Part shown: piece after piece, positions 26,912 to 34,936 of the stretch
Layout of the letters: every line of letters begins with the position of its first letter
How positions within the stretch are numbered: the stretch's first letter is position 1
Program-made: the position numbers and the translations under genes
The notes under the pieces: generated by a model
Told to the model about the DNA's origin: nothing
The model's database searches: none
What the model saw: the letters and a program-made list of their open reading frames with translations, nothing else
Assembly (NCBI GenBank): GCA_000721375.1
Contig: JOGW01000019.1
Coordinates: 1-64,000 of the forward strand
DNA length: 64,000 nt
DNA from: Streptomyces sp. NRRL B-3428
Lineage (GTDB): Bacteria > Actinomycetota > Actinomycetes > Streptomycetales > Streptomycetaceae
Direction of reading: 5' to 3'

Positions 26912-27843
26912 GCATGAGCACCAAGACCGCACCCGCTCCGGCCGAGGCAACCGCCGTGAAGGCACTGACCAACACGGAGCAGGCCGCCCCGCGACCGCCC
27001 CGCAAGCCCCGCCAGTGGACGTCCAAGACCATGGTCAACGGACTGCTCCTGGTCTTCGCGGCCTACACCCTGATGCCGCTGACCTGGCTGATCATCGCGT
27101 CGACCAAGAACAACACGGACCTGTTCCGCACCGATCCGTTCGGCTTCGGCGACTTCAACCTCTTCTCGAACCTGCAGCTCCTGTTCACGTACGACGACGG
27201 CATCTACACCCGCTGGCTCGGCAACACGGTCCTCTACTCCGTCGTCGGCTCCCTCGGCTCCACGCTGATATCCGTGGCCTGCGGCTACGCCTTCGACAAG
27301 TACCACTTCCGGGGCAAGGAGGGCCTGTTCGGCTTCGTCCTCGTCGGCGTCCTCATCCCGGGCACCGTCGTCCAGCTGCCGCTGTATCTCCTCGCCTCCG
27401 AGACGGGCGTCGTCAACACCTACTGGTCGATCCTCATCCCCGGCCTCGCGAACCCCTTCGGCGTCTATCTCGCCCGGGTCTTCTCCGAGGGCTACGTACC
27501 CAACGAGGTACTCGAAGCGGCACGGATGGACGGCGCCGGCGAACTGCGCACCTTCTTCAAGGTCTCCCTGCCGATGCTCGCGCCCGGCTTCATGACCATC
27601 TTCCTCTTCTCGTTCACCGCGTCCTGGAACAACTTCTACGGCGCCCTGATGATGCTGAACGACGAGAAGCTCTACCCGGTCAACCTCGGCATCTTCGCCT
27701 GGTACGGCAATGTCCAGCAGCAGCCCGAACTCTGGTCGCTGATGATCGTCGGATCGCTCGTCGCCGTGCTGCCGCTCGTCGTCGCCTTCCTCGGCCTCCA
27801 GCGCTTCTGGCGCTCCGGACTGACCGCGGGAGCCGTCAAGTGA
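26908..27843 (+). CDS. ABC sugar transporter permease (MalG-like)
   Basis: 311 residues from ATG 26908, overlapping the previous stop. A 35-residue Ala/Pro-rich cytoplasmic tail precedes six membrane segments (first about 43-63, MVNGLLLVFAAYTLMPLTWLII). The EAA loop is VPNEVLEAARMDGAGELRTFFKVSLPMLAPGFMT. GVLIPGTVVQLPLYLLASETGVVNTYWSILIPGLANPFGVYLARVF is the usual MalG pattern. Its end overlaps the GTG of the dehydrogenase gene by four bases. Confidence 0.95.
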   Translation: MSMSTKTAPAPAEATAVKALTNTEQAAPRPPRKPRQWTSKTMVNGLLLVFAAYTLMPLTWLIIASTKNNTDLFRTDPFGFGDFNLFSNLQLLFTYDDGIYTRWLGNTVLYSVVGSLGSTLISVACGYAFDKYHFRGKEGLFGFVLVGVLIPGTVVQLPLYLLASETGVVNTYWSILIPGLANPFGVYLARVFSEGYVPNEVLEAARMDGAGELRTFFKVSLPMLAPGFMTIFLFSFTASWNNFYGALMMLNDEKLYPVNLGIFAWYGNVQQQPELWSLMIVGSLVAVLPLVVAFLGLQRFWRSGLTAGAVK

Positions 27844-28883
27844 CCACAGCACCCCCCGCGCCCCGCACCCTCGCACGGCCCCGCACCGTCCTCGCGATGA
27901 GCGAGGAGACCAAGGACGCGGTGTTCGGGAAGACCGCGCTCGGCCGGCTCGAAGGGGTCGCCGAGGTCGACACGGCCCTGGTCGTCACGGACTTCGCCGC
28001 CGAGAGCAGCGCGCTGCAGGAGCGTCTGCACGACGCGGAGGTGCTGCTCACCGGCTGGGGCTGCCCGACGGTGGACGCCGCGGCACTGCACCGTATGCCC
28101 CGACTGAAAGCCGTCGTGCACGCGGCCGGCAGCGTCAAGGGCCACATCACCGAGGCCTGCTGGCAGCGCGGGATCGCGGTCACCACCGCCGCCGCGGCCA
28201 ATGCGCTGCCCGTCGCCGAGTACACGCTCGCGTCGATCCTCTTCGCCAACAAGCGCGTCCTGGACGGAGCACGGGCCTACCGCGACGCCCGCCGCCAGGT
28301 CGCGCTGCTCTCCCGCTTCCCGAACGTCGGCAACTACCGGCGCACGGTCGGTCTGGTGGGCGCGTCGAGGATCGGCCGGCGGGTCGCGGAGCTGCTGAAG
28401 CCCTTCGATCTGCGGGTGCTGATGTACGACCCGTATCTCGGCGCGGACGAGGCGCGCGAGCTCGGTGTGGAGCTCATGGAGCTCGACGCCCTGGTGATCC
28501 GCAGTGACATCGTCTCGATCCACGCACCCCAGATCCCGGCCACCCGGGGCCTGTTCGACGCGGCCCGGCTCTCCCTGATGCCGGACGGCGCGACCCTGAT
28601 CAACACCGCCCGTGGCTCGCTCGTCGACACGGAGGCGCTCACCAAGGAGGTGCGGACGGGCCGGCTGCACGCCGTACTCGACCACACCGAGCCGGAGATC
28701 CTGCCCGCCGACTCCCCGCTGTACGACCTGCCGAACGTGCTGCTCACGCCGCATCTGGCCGGGTCGATCGGCGGCGAACTGCACCGTCTCGCCGACGCGG
28801 CGATCGACGAGATCGAGCAGTACGCGCTGGGCCTGCCGTTCCGCCACCGGGTGGATCCGGCGCTGCTCGAGCAGTCCGCCTGA
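27840..28883 (+). CDS. D-2-hydroxyacid dehydrogenase family protein
   Basis: 347 residues from GTG 27840 (GTGA overlap with the permease stop). The Rossmann motif is TVGLVGASRIGRRVAELLKPFDLRVLMYDPY (G-x-S-x-x-G). Substrate/catalytic regions are VVHAAGSVKGHITEACWQRGIAVTTAAAANALPVAEYTL, INTARGSLVDTEAL (Arg), LDHTEPEILPADSPLYDLPN (Glu) and LTPHLAGS (His). NAD(P)-dependent oxidation or reduction of a 2-hydroxy acid, perhaps a sugar acid brought in by the transporter. Coupling to a carbohydrate ABC operon is a recurring actinomycete arrangement; the substrate is unknown. Confidence 0.9.
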   Translation: MTTAPPAPRTLARPRTVLAMSEETKDAVFGKTALGRLEGVAEVDTALVVTDFAAESSALQERLHDAEVLLTGWGCPTVDAAALHRMPRLKAVVHAAGSVKGHITEACWQRGIAVTTAAAANALPVAEYTLASILFANKRVLDGARAYRDARRQVALLSRFPNVGNYRRTVGLVGASRIGRRVAELLKPFDLRVLMYDPYLGADEARELGVELMELDALVIRSDIVSIHAPQIPATRGLFDAARLSLMPDGATLINTARGSLVDTEALTKEVRTGRLHAVLDHTEPEILPADSPLYDLPNVLLTPHLAGSIGGELHRLADAAIDEIEQYALGLPFRHRVDPALLEQSA

Positions 28884-29001
28884 CGGGCGGGCGGGCCTCG
28901 CGTGCAGCGCGAGCCTCCTGGCAGCTCGCCGCCCCGGCCCGATCGCCCGCCCCGCGCACTCCACCGCCACCACCCCAGCCCAGCCCCGGAAGGGATTCCG
29001 C

Positions 29002-29874
29002 ATGTCCGGACCATCCGCACCCGGCAGCTCCATGCCCCGCCGCCGCGTACTCGTCGTAGGCATCGACGGGGTCACGCTCGACACGCTGGCCGCCGTACCG
29101 ACGCCGCATCTCGACTCCGTCGCCGAGGAGGGCTTCCTCGCCCCGGTGACCATCGATCCCGGTACACCCACCATGTCGGGACCGTGCTGGGCCACCATCG
29201 TCACGGGCGTCGGCATCGACAAGCACGCCGTGTGGAGCAACGACTTCTCCGGCAACCGGCTGCAGCTCTTCCCCGACTTCGCGTCCCGGCTGCACAGCGA
29301 GAACGGCGTCCACACCTACGTCGCCGCCGGCTGGCAGCCCCTGCTCACCGTCGCCAACGGCGGCCCGCTGTTCCGTACCCCAGGCCGCAGCACCTTCATC
29401 GGCGCACCCGCCGAGACCGTCGAGGCCTGGGACGCCACCGACGAGGCCATCACCCGCGACGCCGTCCGCGTCCTGAGCGAGGACGACCCGGAGGCCTCCT
29501 TCGTCTACCTCGGCTCGGTCGACGAGACCGGGCATCTGCTCGGTTGCGGCGAGCGTTACGAGGAAGCGGTCGTGCGCGCCGACGAACGGCTCGGCCGGCT
29601 CCTTTCCGCCCTGCGCGCCCGCTCCTCGTACGCCGAGGAGGAGTGGACCGTCATCGTCGTCACCGACCACGGGCACCGGCCCGAGGGCGGGCACGGCGGG
29701 CGCTCCGAGCGCGAGAGCACCGCGTGGATCGCCTCCTGCGGACCGGATATCGCGTCCGCACCCCCGGAGCGCACCCTGCGCCACGAGGACGTCGCGGCAC
29801 AGGTGTACGCCTCGCTCGGCCGCACCATCGACTCGCACGCGACGGTGGACGGGCGGGCCTGGTCGAAGAGCTGA
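29002..29874 (+). CDS. Alkaline-phosphatase-superfamily phosphodiesterase (nucleotide pyrophosphatase-like)
   Basis: 290 residues from ATG 29002, behind GGAAGGG. Metal site pieces in order: VVGIDGVTLDTLAAVPTPHLDSVA (Asp), PGTPTMSGPCWATIVTGVG (probable Thr/Ser nucleophile), YLGSVDETGHLLG (Asp and His) and VIVVTDHGHRPEGGHGG (Asp-His and His). This is the type-I phosphodiesterase/NPP layout. There is no signal peptide, so it is cytoplasmic. Last gene of the sugar operon, 118 bp after the dehydrogenase; it may release a phosphoryl or nucleotidyl group from the imported compound. Confidence 0.88.
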   Translation: MSGPSAPGSSMPRRRVLVVGIDGVTLDTLAAVPTPHLDSVAEEGFLAPVTIDPGTPTMSGPCWATIVTGVGIDKHAVWSNDFSGNRLQLFPDFASRLHSENGVHTYVAAGWQPLLTVANGGPLFRTPGRSTFIGAPAETVEAWDATDEAITRDAVRVLSEDDPEASFVYLGSVDETGHLLGCGERYEEAVVRADERLGRLLSALRARSSYAEEEWTVIVVTDHGHRPEGGHGGRSERESTAWIASCGPDIASAPPERTLRHEDVAAQVYASLGRTIDSHATVDGRAWSKS

Positions 29875-29883
29875 GGCAGGGGG

Positions 29884-29915
29884 CGGGGCCCGGCACCCGA
29901 GGGTGCCGGGCCCCG
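29884..29915. terminator. Bidirectional hairpin terminator
   Basis: A perfect 15-bp stem CGGGGCCCGGCACCC / GGGTGCCGGGCCCCG with a two-base loop, between the converging phosphodiesterase gene and the I36 operon. Confidence 0.88.
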
Positions 29916-29921
29916 CTGCCG

Positions 29922-30335
29922 TCAACCGTCGCAGCTGCTCGCCCACTCATGGGAATCGCCGTCGTCGTTGGCGACCGCGTTGTAGTCCACCTCCTCGCCC
30001 GGCCGCAGACAGATCGTCATGTCCCCGGGGTCGATCGGACCGCTGTTGGCGTACTCGTACACGATCACGTGGTCCTTGACGCCCGGGCCCGAGAGCCCGT
30101 GGTTGGCCCAGGAGGAGTCGAGGTCCGCGATGTTCGACTCCCACCAGGCGTCGTCCCCGGACCAGTTGGCGCGCTGGCCTCTGAAACCGGCGTCGGTCCA
30201 GGCGCAGAACTCCCCGCTCGGGCAGTCCGCCGCCGTGGCCGACCCGGCCGTGGCCAGGGACCCGCCGGTGGCGAGCAGCAGGGCGGTGAGGAGGGTGAGG
30301 GTGTGCTTCACGGTCTTGTTCGGCGTCATGTTCAT
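29922..30335 (-). CDS. Secreted peptidase-inhibitor family I36 protein
   Basis: 137 residues from ATG 30335, overlapping the upstream stop (ATGA); ATG 30329 is also well placed behind AAGGGG. A Sec signal (HTLTLLTALLLATGGSLATAGSATA) ends about residue 36. The mature part begins ADCPSGEFCAWTDAGFRGQRANWSGDD, the beta/gamma-crystallin-like I36 motif known from the Streptomyces metalloproteinase inhibitor SMPI, with CPSGEFC and a C-terminal ASSC as disulphide cysteines. Third gene of a three-gene leftward operon. The target protease is unknown. Confidence 0.88.
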   Translation of the reverse strand: MNMTPNKTVKHTLTLLTALLLATGGSLATAGSATAADCPSGEFCAWTDAGFRGQRANWSGDDAWWESNIADLDSSWANHGLSGPGVKDHVIVYEYANSGPIDPGDMTICLRPGEEVDYNAVANDDGDSHEWASSCDG

Positions 30336-30817
30336 GTCCCCTTACGGATCGTGGAGTTGAGTACGGCCTTCGCGTTCTTGAGACCCTCGGCGCGCAGCGC
30401 CTCGTAGGCGATGCGGTCGCCGCGAGGAGCCTTCGAGCGGAGGTTGCCGACGGTGGCCGAGACTTCGAACCACCGCGGCAGATCGCCGTACAGACGGCTC
30501 TGCGCGGCGGCCAGGCAGCCGTCGGTGTGCCGGCGGACCGTATGACCGCTCGGCAGACGGACGGCGAGTTCGGCCCGTCCCGCGCCGAACAGGGCTCGAA
30601 CCACCCGGCGTTGCTCGGCAGCGGAGGGCTTCTGCTGCCCGGGGCGTGGCGGAGTGAGCCCCTGCCGGGTCAGACAGCGGTCGGTGAGGACGAGCTGCGC
30701 GGCGCGGACGGTGTCGTCGGGGCTGAGGGGTGTGGCCGCCTGGCGCGGGGCGCAGGCCGACAGGAGCAGCGCGCCCGTGAGCAGGGCGCATGCGATGAGG
30801 TTGCGGGCGGATCGCAT
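30332..30817 (-). CDS. Small lipoprotein of unknown function
   Basis: 161 residues from ATG 30817. MRSARNLIACALLTGALLLSAC is a classic lipoprotein signal (lipobox LLSAC, Cys22). The mature protein has two further cysteines (DRCLTRQGL near 48 and DGCLAAAQSRLYGDLPRW near 101) that probably pair, and a run VRALFGAGRAELAVRLPSGHTVRRHTDGC. I do not recognise a family; related lipoproteins occur widely in Streptomyces. It begins 12 bp after the first I36-like gene and ends inside the start codon of the second, so all three are coexpressed. Confidence 0.78.
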   Translation of the reverse strand: MRSARNLIACALLTGALLLSACAPRQAATPLSPDDTVRAAQLVLTDRCLTRQGLTPPRPGQQKPSAAEQRRVVRALFGAGRAELAVRLPSGHTVRRHTDGCLAAAQSRLYGDLPRWFEVSATVGNLRSKAPRGDRIAYEALRAEGLKNAKAVLNSTIRKGT

Positions 30818-30829
30818 CGTGGTCGCCGG

Positions 30830-31222
30830 TCAGCCGGGCTGACATCCGCCCTTCTCGCTGGCCACACCATCGATCTTGTTGCCGAAGTCGCGGTTGTCCA
30901 TCCAGTGCATGTTGTAGTCGCGGCCGCGGATCTCGCGGTAGATGCACCCGCCCCAGCTGGGATGGTCGATGGCGAACACGCTGTCGTTGCTGCGTGATTC
31001 GAAGGACCCGGCGTGGTCGTGGATGCGCTCGGGCACGTCGGTGTAGCCGGTGCCCGAGTAGCACCAGCCACCTCCGGGCCCCATCATCTCCGGCTCGGGC
31101 CAGAAGCAGACCTCGCCGCCGATCAGCGCGGACTGCTGACCGGCCTGGGCCGGTGCGTGGACGGTGGGACCGAGTGAGAGCGCGGTGAGTGCGGTGATCA
31201 CCGCGGCGGTGCGGAGTCGCAC
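30830..31222 (-). CDS. Secreted I36 / beta-gamma-crystallin-like protein
   Basis: 130 residues from GTG 31222, six bases after GGGGGAAC; the longer reading to 31279 is less likely. The signal peptide RTAAVITALTALSLGPTVHAPAQA is followed by a short mature protein with GGEVCFWPEPEMMGPGGGWCYSGTGY, DHAGSFESRSNDSVFAIDHPSWGGC and GGCQPG. The C-F-W-P start and the FESRSNDS strand resemble peptidase-inhibitor I36 and crystallin folds. First gene of the operon. Divergence from the third gene suggests different targets. Confidence 0.75.
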   Translation of the reverse strand: MRLRTAAVITALTALSLGPTVHAPAQAGQQSALIGGEVCFWPEPEMMGPGGGWCYSGTGYTDVPERIHDHAGSFESRSNDSVFAIDHPSWGGCIYREIRGRDYNMHWMDNRDFGNKIDGVASEKGGCQPG

Positions 31223-31370
31223 GGGTTCCCCCTGGACAACTGGTCGAAAGCTGGGCAGAGCCTCAACTCCCCAGCTCACACCGCTGCCAAGCCCCGGCTC
31301 ACCCTGTCCGGTGAACAGTCACACCGCAGCCGCCCCGGCCTGCACACGCGTCCCGTACGACAACGAGAAG

Positions 31371-31407
31371 GCGGTCCGGCGTACGCCGAGGCGCACTGCC
31401 GGACCGC
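31371..31407 (-). terminator. Putative hairpin terminator after the Gfo/Idh gene
   Basis: GCGGTCCGGC / GCCGGACCGC, a 10-bp perfect stem with a 17-base loop, about 70 bp past the stop on the minus strand; no U-run. Confidence 0.5.
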
Positions 31408-31423
31408 GGACCTTTCAGATGCT

Positions 31424-31487
31424 TGAGCCGCTTCAGACGCTTGATCCGCTTCAGCCGCTTCAGCTGTTTCAGTCGCTTCAGCCGCCG
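31424..31487 (-). repeat. 9-bp tandem repeat with repeated in-frame stops
   Basis: About seven copies of a CCGCTTCAG-like 9-mer. On the minus strand they read TGA AGC GGC and variants in the frame of the Gfo/Idh gene, so TGA recurs every nine bases after the true stop. Confidence 0.75.
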
Positions 31488-32752
31488 AAGGGCGGCACCG
31501 GCTCCACCGTCCCGGCCAGGCGCGCGCGTTCGGCCGCGAGCACCGTGAGGTGACTGGCCAGCGAGTCGCGCGGGCCCGAGCGGATGAGCGCGGGATCGCC
31601 GCTCGCCACGGCCGCCACGAACGCGTCCATCAGACCCGCGTCCCCGCCGCCGTGACCGCCGGCCGCGCTCATGTCGCCCGCCGCGTCGGTGTCGATCACT
31701 TCCTCGCTGTCGGTTGCGAACTCCCGCACGGTGAGCATCCGTCCGTCCCCGATCAGCTCCCCGTGCGTACCGAAGATCCGGGTCTGCCGGTGATCGCCCT
31801 GAGCGAAGGCGGTCATCGTGAACACAGCCGTGACCCCGCCTTCGTATTCGAGCGAGACGACCTGGTGATCGACCACGTCGTTGTCGCAGGCGTAGACACA
31901 GCGCCCGTACGGGCCTTCGGCGAGGGCGAGTCGCAGCGCCTCGGGTGTGTAGTCGTCCACCACCACACCCAGCGGCCAGTGGTGCTCGCCGCGCTCCAGC
32001 ATCCCGCCGTACAGACGCGTCGCCGAGTACGGGCAGGCGGCCTCGACCTTGCAGCCGACGCAGCGGTCGCTCGCGCCCTCGGGCCGGTTGGCCGCCGTGA
32101 AGTGGCCGAGCGAACCGAAGCTCGACACGCGCTCGGGCGGCCGCCCGATGACGTACTGCAGCCAGTCCAGGTCATGGCAGGACTTGGCCATGAGCATGGA
32201 CGTCGAGGTGTCCGTGCGCCCCCAGTTGCCCCGTACGAACGAGTGCGCCTGATGCCAGTAGCCCACCGGCTCCAGATGCTGCACGCTCATCACCGCGCCG
32301 AGCCGCCCGGAGTCCACGACCTCCTTCAAGGCCTTCGTGTACGGGGTGTAGCGCAGCACATGGCCGATGGACAGCAGCACGCCCGCCCGCTCGACCGCCT
32401 CGACGATCGCGCGGCAGGAGTCCTCGTCGAGGGCCATCGGCTTCTCCAGCATGATGTGGTAGCCGAGCGCGGCGAAGGCCGCGGCCGGCTCCACATGCAG
32501 CCGGTCCGTCGTGCAGATCAGCACGGCGTCCGCCAGTTTCGGCCGCTCGGCGAGCTGCTTCCAGTCGGCGACCGCGTTCTCGTCGGATATCGCGTGCGCC
32601 GCCGCGAACCGCTCACGGCGTACGGTGCGCGGCTCGGCCACCCCCACGACCTTCGCGCGCCCGGGGTGGTGAAGTGCCCATCCGGCGTGGCCGGTTCCCC
32701 GGTCGCCGGCGCCGATGACGAGCAGGGTGACGGGTTCGGTGGTGCTGTTCAT
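31478..32752 (-). CDS. Gfo/Idh/MocA family oxidoreductase
   Basis: 424 residues from ATG 32752. N-terminal Rossmann domain LLVIGAGDRGTGHAGWALHHPGRAKVVGVAEP, then the family motif MLEKPMALDEDSCRAIV (E-K-P) and the substrate-domain region GHVLRYTPYTKALKEVVDSGRLG, AKSCHDLDWLQYVIGRPP. An unusual cysteine set (CVGCKVEAACPY and CVYAC) near residues 230-290 may bind zinc and is seen in a Gfo/Idh subgroup. NAD(P)-dependent oxidation of a sugar or inositol-like compound. Its start is 24 bp from the stop of the secreted lyase-like gene on the same strand, so they may be cotranscribed. Confidence 0.9.
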   Translation of the reverse strand: MNSTTEPVTLLVIGAGDRGTGHAGWALHHPGRAKVVGVAEPRTVRRERFAAAHAISDENAVADWKQLAERPKLADAVLICTTDRLHVEPAAAFAALGYHIMLEKPMALDEDSCRAIVEAVERAGVLLSIGHVLRYTPYTKALKEVVDSGRLGAVMSVQHLEPVGYWHQAHSFVRGNWGRTDTSTSMLMAKSCHDLDWLQYVIGRPPERVSSFGSLGHFTAANRPEGASDRCVGCKVEAACPYSATRLYGGMLERGEHHWPLGVVVDDYTPEALRLALAEGPYGRCVYACDNDVVDHQVVSLEYEGGVTAVFTMTAFAQGDHRQTRIFGTHGELIGDGRMLTVREFATDSEEVIDTDAAGDMSAAGGHGGGDAGLMDAFVAAVASGDPALIRSGPRDSLASHLTVLAAERARLAGTVEPVPPFGG

Positions 32753-32776
32753 GCGATGCCGTCCATGGGGTTCGGG

Positions 32777-33487
32777 TCAGTCCACGTCCGCGTACGTGGT
32801 ACCGACCTTGAGGCCGTCGATCCAGTTGATGACGCGCTTGTCGGTGACTTCGTTGCCGTACGTGCCGAAGCGGGTGTCGTTGCCGAGGTCGTCCCAGGTG
32901 CGGCCGGTGAAGTCGGCGACCTTGGTGCCGTTGTAGTACGCCTCGACGCGCCCGCTCGACGCACTGCTGGAGGTGTGTATGCCGAGCACGATGCGCTTGT
33001 ACGTGCTCGTGGTGACGGGCGTGGACCACTGCAGGGTCCACTCCTCACCGACCTTGATGTGGAACAGCTTGAGCACGCCGCCCTCGACCTTCATCAGGAC
33101 CGGGTAGTTCTGCTGCTGCTGGTCGCCGGTGCCGTACGACTTCCACTGGAAGATGGTGCCCGCGTCCGGGGTGTTGGTCGAGGTGTCCCAGCCGATCCAG
33201 TACGTGGAGTCGTTCTTGAACGTGTACCGGGACCCGCCGACGTTGAGCCCGTGCGCCTCGCAACGCTCCAGGCCCAGCGGCTTGTTGAACTTGAAGACCG
33301 TGCCGCGTCCGTCGTTGTTGTCCTGGGCCACGACGCTGCCGGGGGAGTCGCACAGGATCGAGGAGAAGACCCCGGTGCCGGCGGAGGCGTCGCCGTCCCA
33401 GATGACGGAGGCGTTGGCGGGGGAGGCGGCGAGCAGGACCAGAGCTGATCCGGCGGACGTGAGCAGTGCGGCGAGGCGCTTGCGCAT
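32777..33487 (-). CDS. Secreted polysaccharide-lyase-like protein (heparin lyase I-type jelly roll)
   Basis: 236 residues from ATG 33487, with AAGGAG seven bases upstream. Signal peptide MRKRLAALLTSAGSALVLLAASPANA, cleaved about 26/27. The mature part is a concanavalin-like jelly roll: SVIWDGDASAGTGVF, NPLGLERCEAHG..., YWIGWDTSTNTPDAGTIFQWKSYGTGDQQQQNYPVLMKVEGGVLKLFH, KRIVLGIHTSSSASSGRVEAYYNGTKVADFTG. The W-x-Y-G...Q-NYPV pattern fits the heparin lyase I-like family (PL13/PL20-related). Substrate not predictable; secretion next to a sugar oxidoreductase and two PL8 lyases in the window suggests acidic polysaccharide use. Confidence 0.78.
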   Translation of the reverse strand: MRKRLAALLTSAGSALVLLAASPANASVIWDGDASAGTGVFSSILCDSPGSVVAQDNNDGRGTVFKFNKPLGLERCEAHGLNVGGSRYTFKNDSTYWIGWDTSTNTPDAGTIFQWKSYGTGDQQQQNYPVLMKVEGGVLKLFHIKVGEEWTLQWSTPVTTSTYKRIVLGIHTSSSASSGRVEAYYNGTKVADFTGRTWDDLGNDTRFGTYGNEVTDKRVINWIDGLKVGTTYADVD

Positions 33488-33595
33488 GGGGAGGCTCCTT
33501 GGGCGAGAGGTGGGAGGGGGCTCTCTGTGGCACACCTGGACACCCGTACGGTGGGGCGTACGGGTGTCGAGCAAGCGCTATCTAACAGCTCGATG

Positions 33596-33638
33596 ATTGA
33601 ACGCTCAATACGACGAACGGAGTTGAGTGTTTCGATCG
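33596..33638. promoter_or_regulatory. Operator-like motifs between lyase-like gene and MFS gene
   Basis: Palindrome ATTGA-ACGC-TCAAT (33596-33609) and the decamer GTTTCGATCG (33629-33638). The decamer is identical to one at 63955 upstream of the distal PL8 gene, and one base different from that at 23185. Confidence 0.55.
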
Positions 33639-33658
33639 AATCGCATGAGGGGGAACTG

Positions 33659-34936
33659 ATGGGGCCGCAGGAACGCGCGGAGGGCCACGACGAAGGAGAC
33701 GTCCAGGACACGGACGCCGCCGCGCCACCACAGCTGTGGCGCAACCGCTCGTACCGCACCTTCCTGGGCGTGCAGACCCTCTCCGCGCTCGGCGACTCGT
33801 TCTCCCATGTCGCCCTGCCGCTTCTCGTGCTGCATACCACGGGCTCGGTGCTGCAGATGGGCCTCGTCACCGCGCTCGCCGGTGTCGCGGCCATCGTGTC
33901 CGGACTGTTCGCGGGTGTCATCGCCGACCGTTTCGACCGCCGCCGGCTCCTGATGCTCGCCGACGGGGCGCGCTGTCTGCTCTACCTCCTGATACCGCTC
34001 GCCTGGCTTTCGGGCGAACCGATCTGGCTGGTCTACGCGATCGTGCCGATAGCCGGCTGCTTCTCGATGCTCTTCCAGGTCACCTACGTGACCGTGGTGC
34101 CCTCCCTGGTCGGCCACGATCAGATCACCAAGGCCAACGGGCATCTGTTCGCCACGTATGCCGCCGCCGGTGTCGCGGGACCCGCGCTCGCCGGCTTCGT
34201 GGCCGCGTCCGCGGGGCCCGCGACCGCGATCGGCATCGACGCGGTGACCTTCGCCGTATCGGCGATCGGCATCCTCTTCGTACGCTTCGACGCCACGTCG
34301 CACCGGGAAGAGGGCGGAGCCCGACGGGGCGGCGTGCGCGAGGAGTTCCTCGCCGGAGCGAAGTTCCTGTGGTCCCACCCGCTCCTGCGCCCGCTGACGC
34401 TGCTGCTCTCCTTCTTCACCTTCCTGACGTACGGCCTGACCGACCTCGTGATCTATCTGATCAAGCACGAGCTCGACCGCCCGGACACGACGGTCGGCTA
34501 CGTCCTGACGGCCGGCACGATCGGCTCGTTCATCGCCGCCTCGGCCGTCGCCCGGATACGCGAGCGGCTCACGTTCGGTGTCGTCTGGATCGGCGGGGTC
34601 GCGCTCGCGGGCCTGGCCATCGCCGGGATCGGTCTGACGAGGAGCGTTCCGGTCGTCGGCGCGCTGATGCTGATCACGGCGATGTGCTCGGGAGTGTCCG
34701 GCATCAGCTCGATGTCCCTGCGCCAGGAGGTGACCCCGAGCCATCTGCTCGGCCGGGTCACCTCCTCGTTCTGGACCATCCACACGGCGCTCGGCCCGCT
34801 GGGCGCGGGTGCGGTCACCGCGGCGGCCGCGGGTCTCGGTGTGCTGACCACGTGCCTGCTCGTCGGACTCGCCGTCCTCGCCGTCGCGTTGACCGGGACG
34901 CTCACGGGGCTGCTGCGCCCGGCGGCGGCCAAGTGA
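33659..34936 (+). CDS. MFS transporter (MFS_3 / enterobactin-exporter type)
   Basis: 425 residues from ATG 33659, preceded by GAGGGGGAAC; an upstream reading exists but lacks a site. Twelve predicted membrane segments. MFS motif A is GLFAGVIADRFDRRRLLMLADGARC, and the RNRSYRTFLGVQTLSALGDSFSHVALPLLVLHTTGS start is typical of drug or siderophore exporters of this subgroup. The central cytoplasmic loop SHREEGGARRGGVREEFLAG separates the two halves. Substrate unknown. Its last 35 bp overlap the 3' end of vanX on the other strand. Confidence 0.9.
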   Translation: MGPQERAEGHDEGDVQDTDAAAPPQLWRNRSYRTFLGVQTLSALGDSFSHVALPLLVLHTTGSVLQMGLVTALAGVAAIVSGLFAGVIADRFDRRRLLMLADGARCLLYLLIPLAWLSGEPIWLVYAIVPIAGCFSMLFQVTYVTVVPSLVGHDQITKANGHLFATYAAAGVAGPALAGFVAASAGPATAIGIDAVTFAVSAIGILFVRFDATSHREEGGARRGGVREEFLAGAKFLWSHPLLRPLTLLLSFFTFLTYGLTDLVIYLIKHELDRPDTTVGYVLTAGTIGSFIAASAVARIRERLTFGVVWIGGVALAGLAIAGIGLTRSVPVVGALMLITAMCSGVSGISSMSLRQEVTPSHLLGRVTSSFWTIHTALGPLGAGAVTAAAAGLGVLTTCLLVGLAVLAVALTGTLTGLLRPAAAK

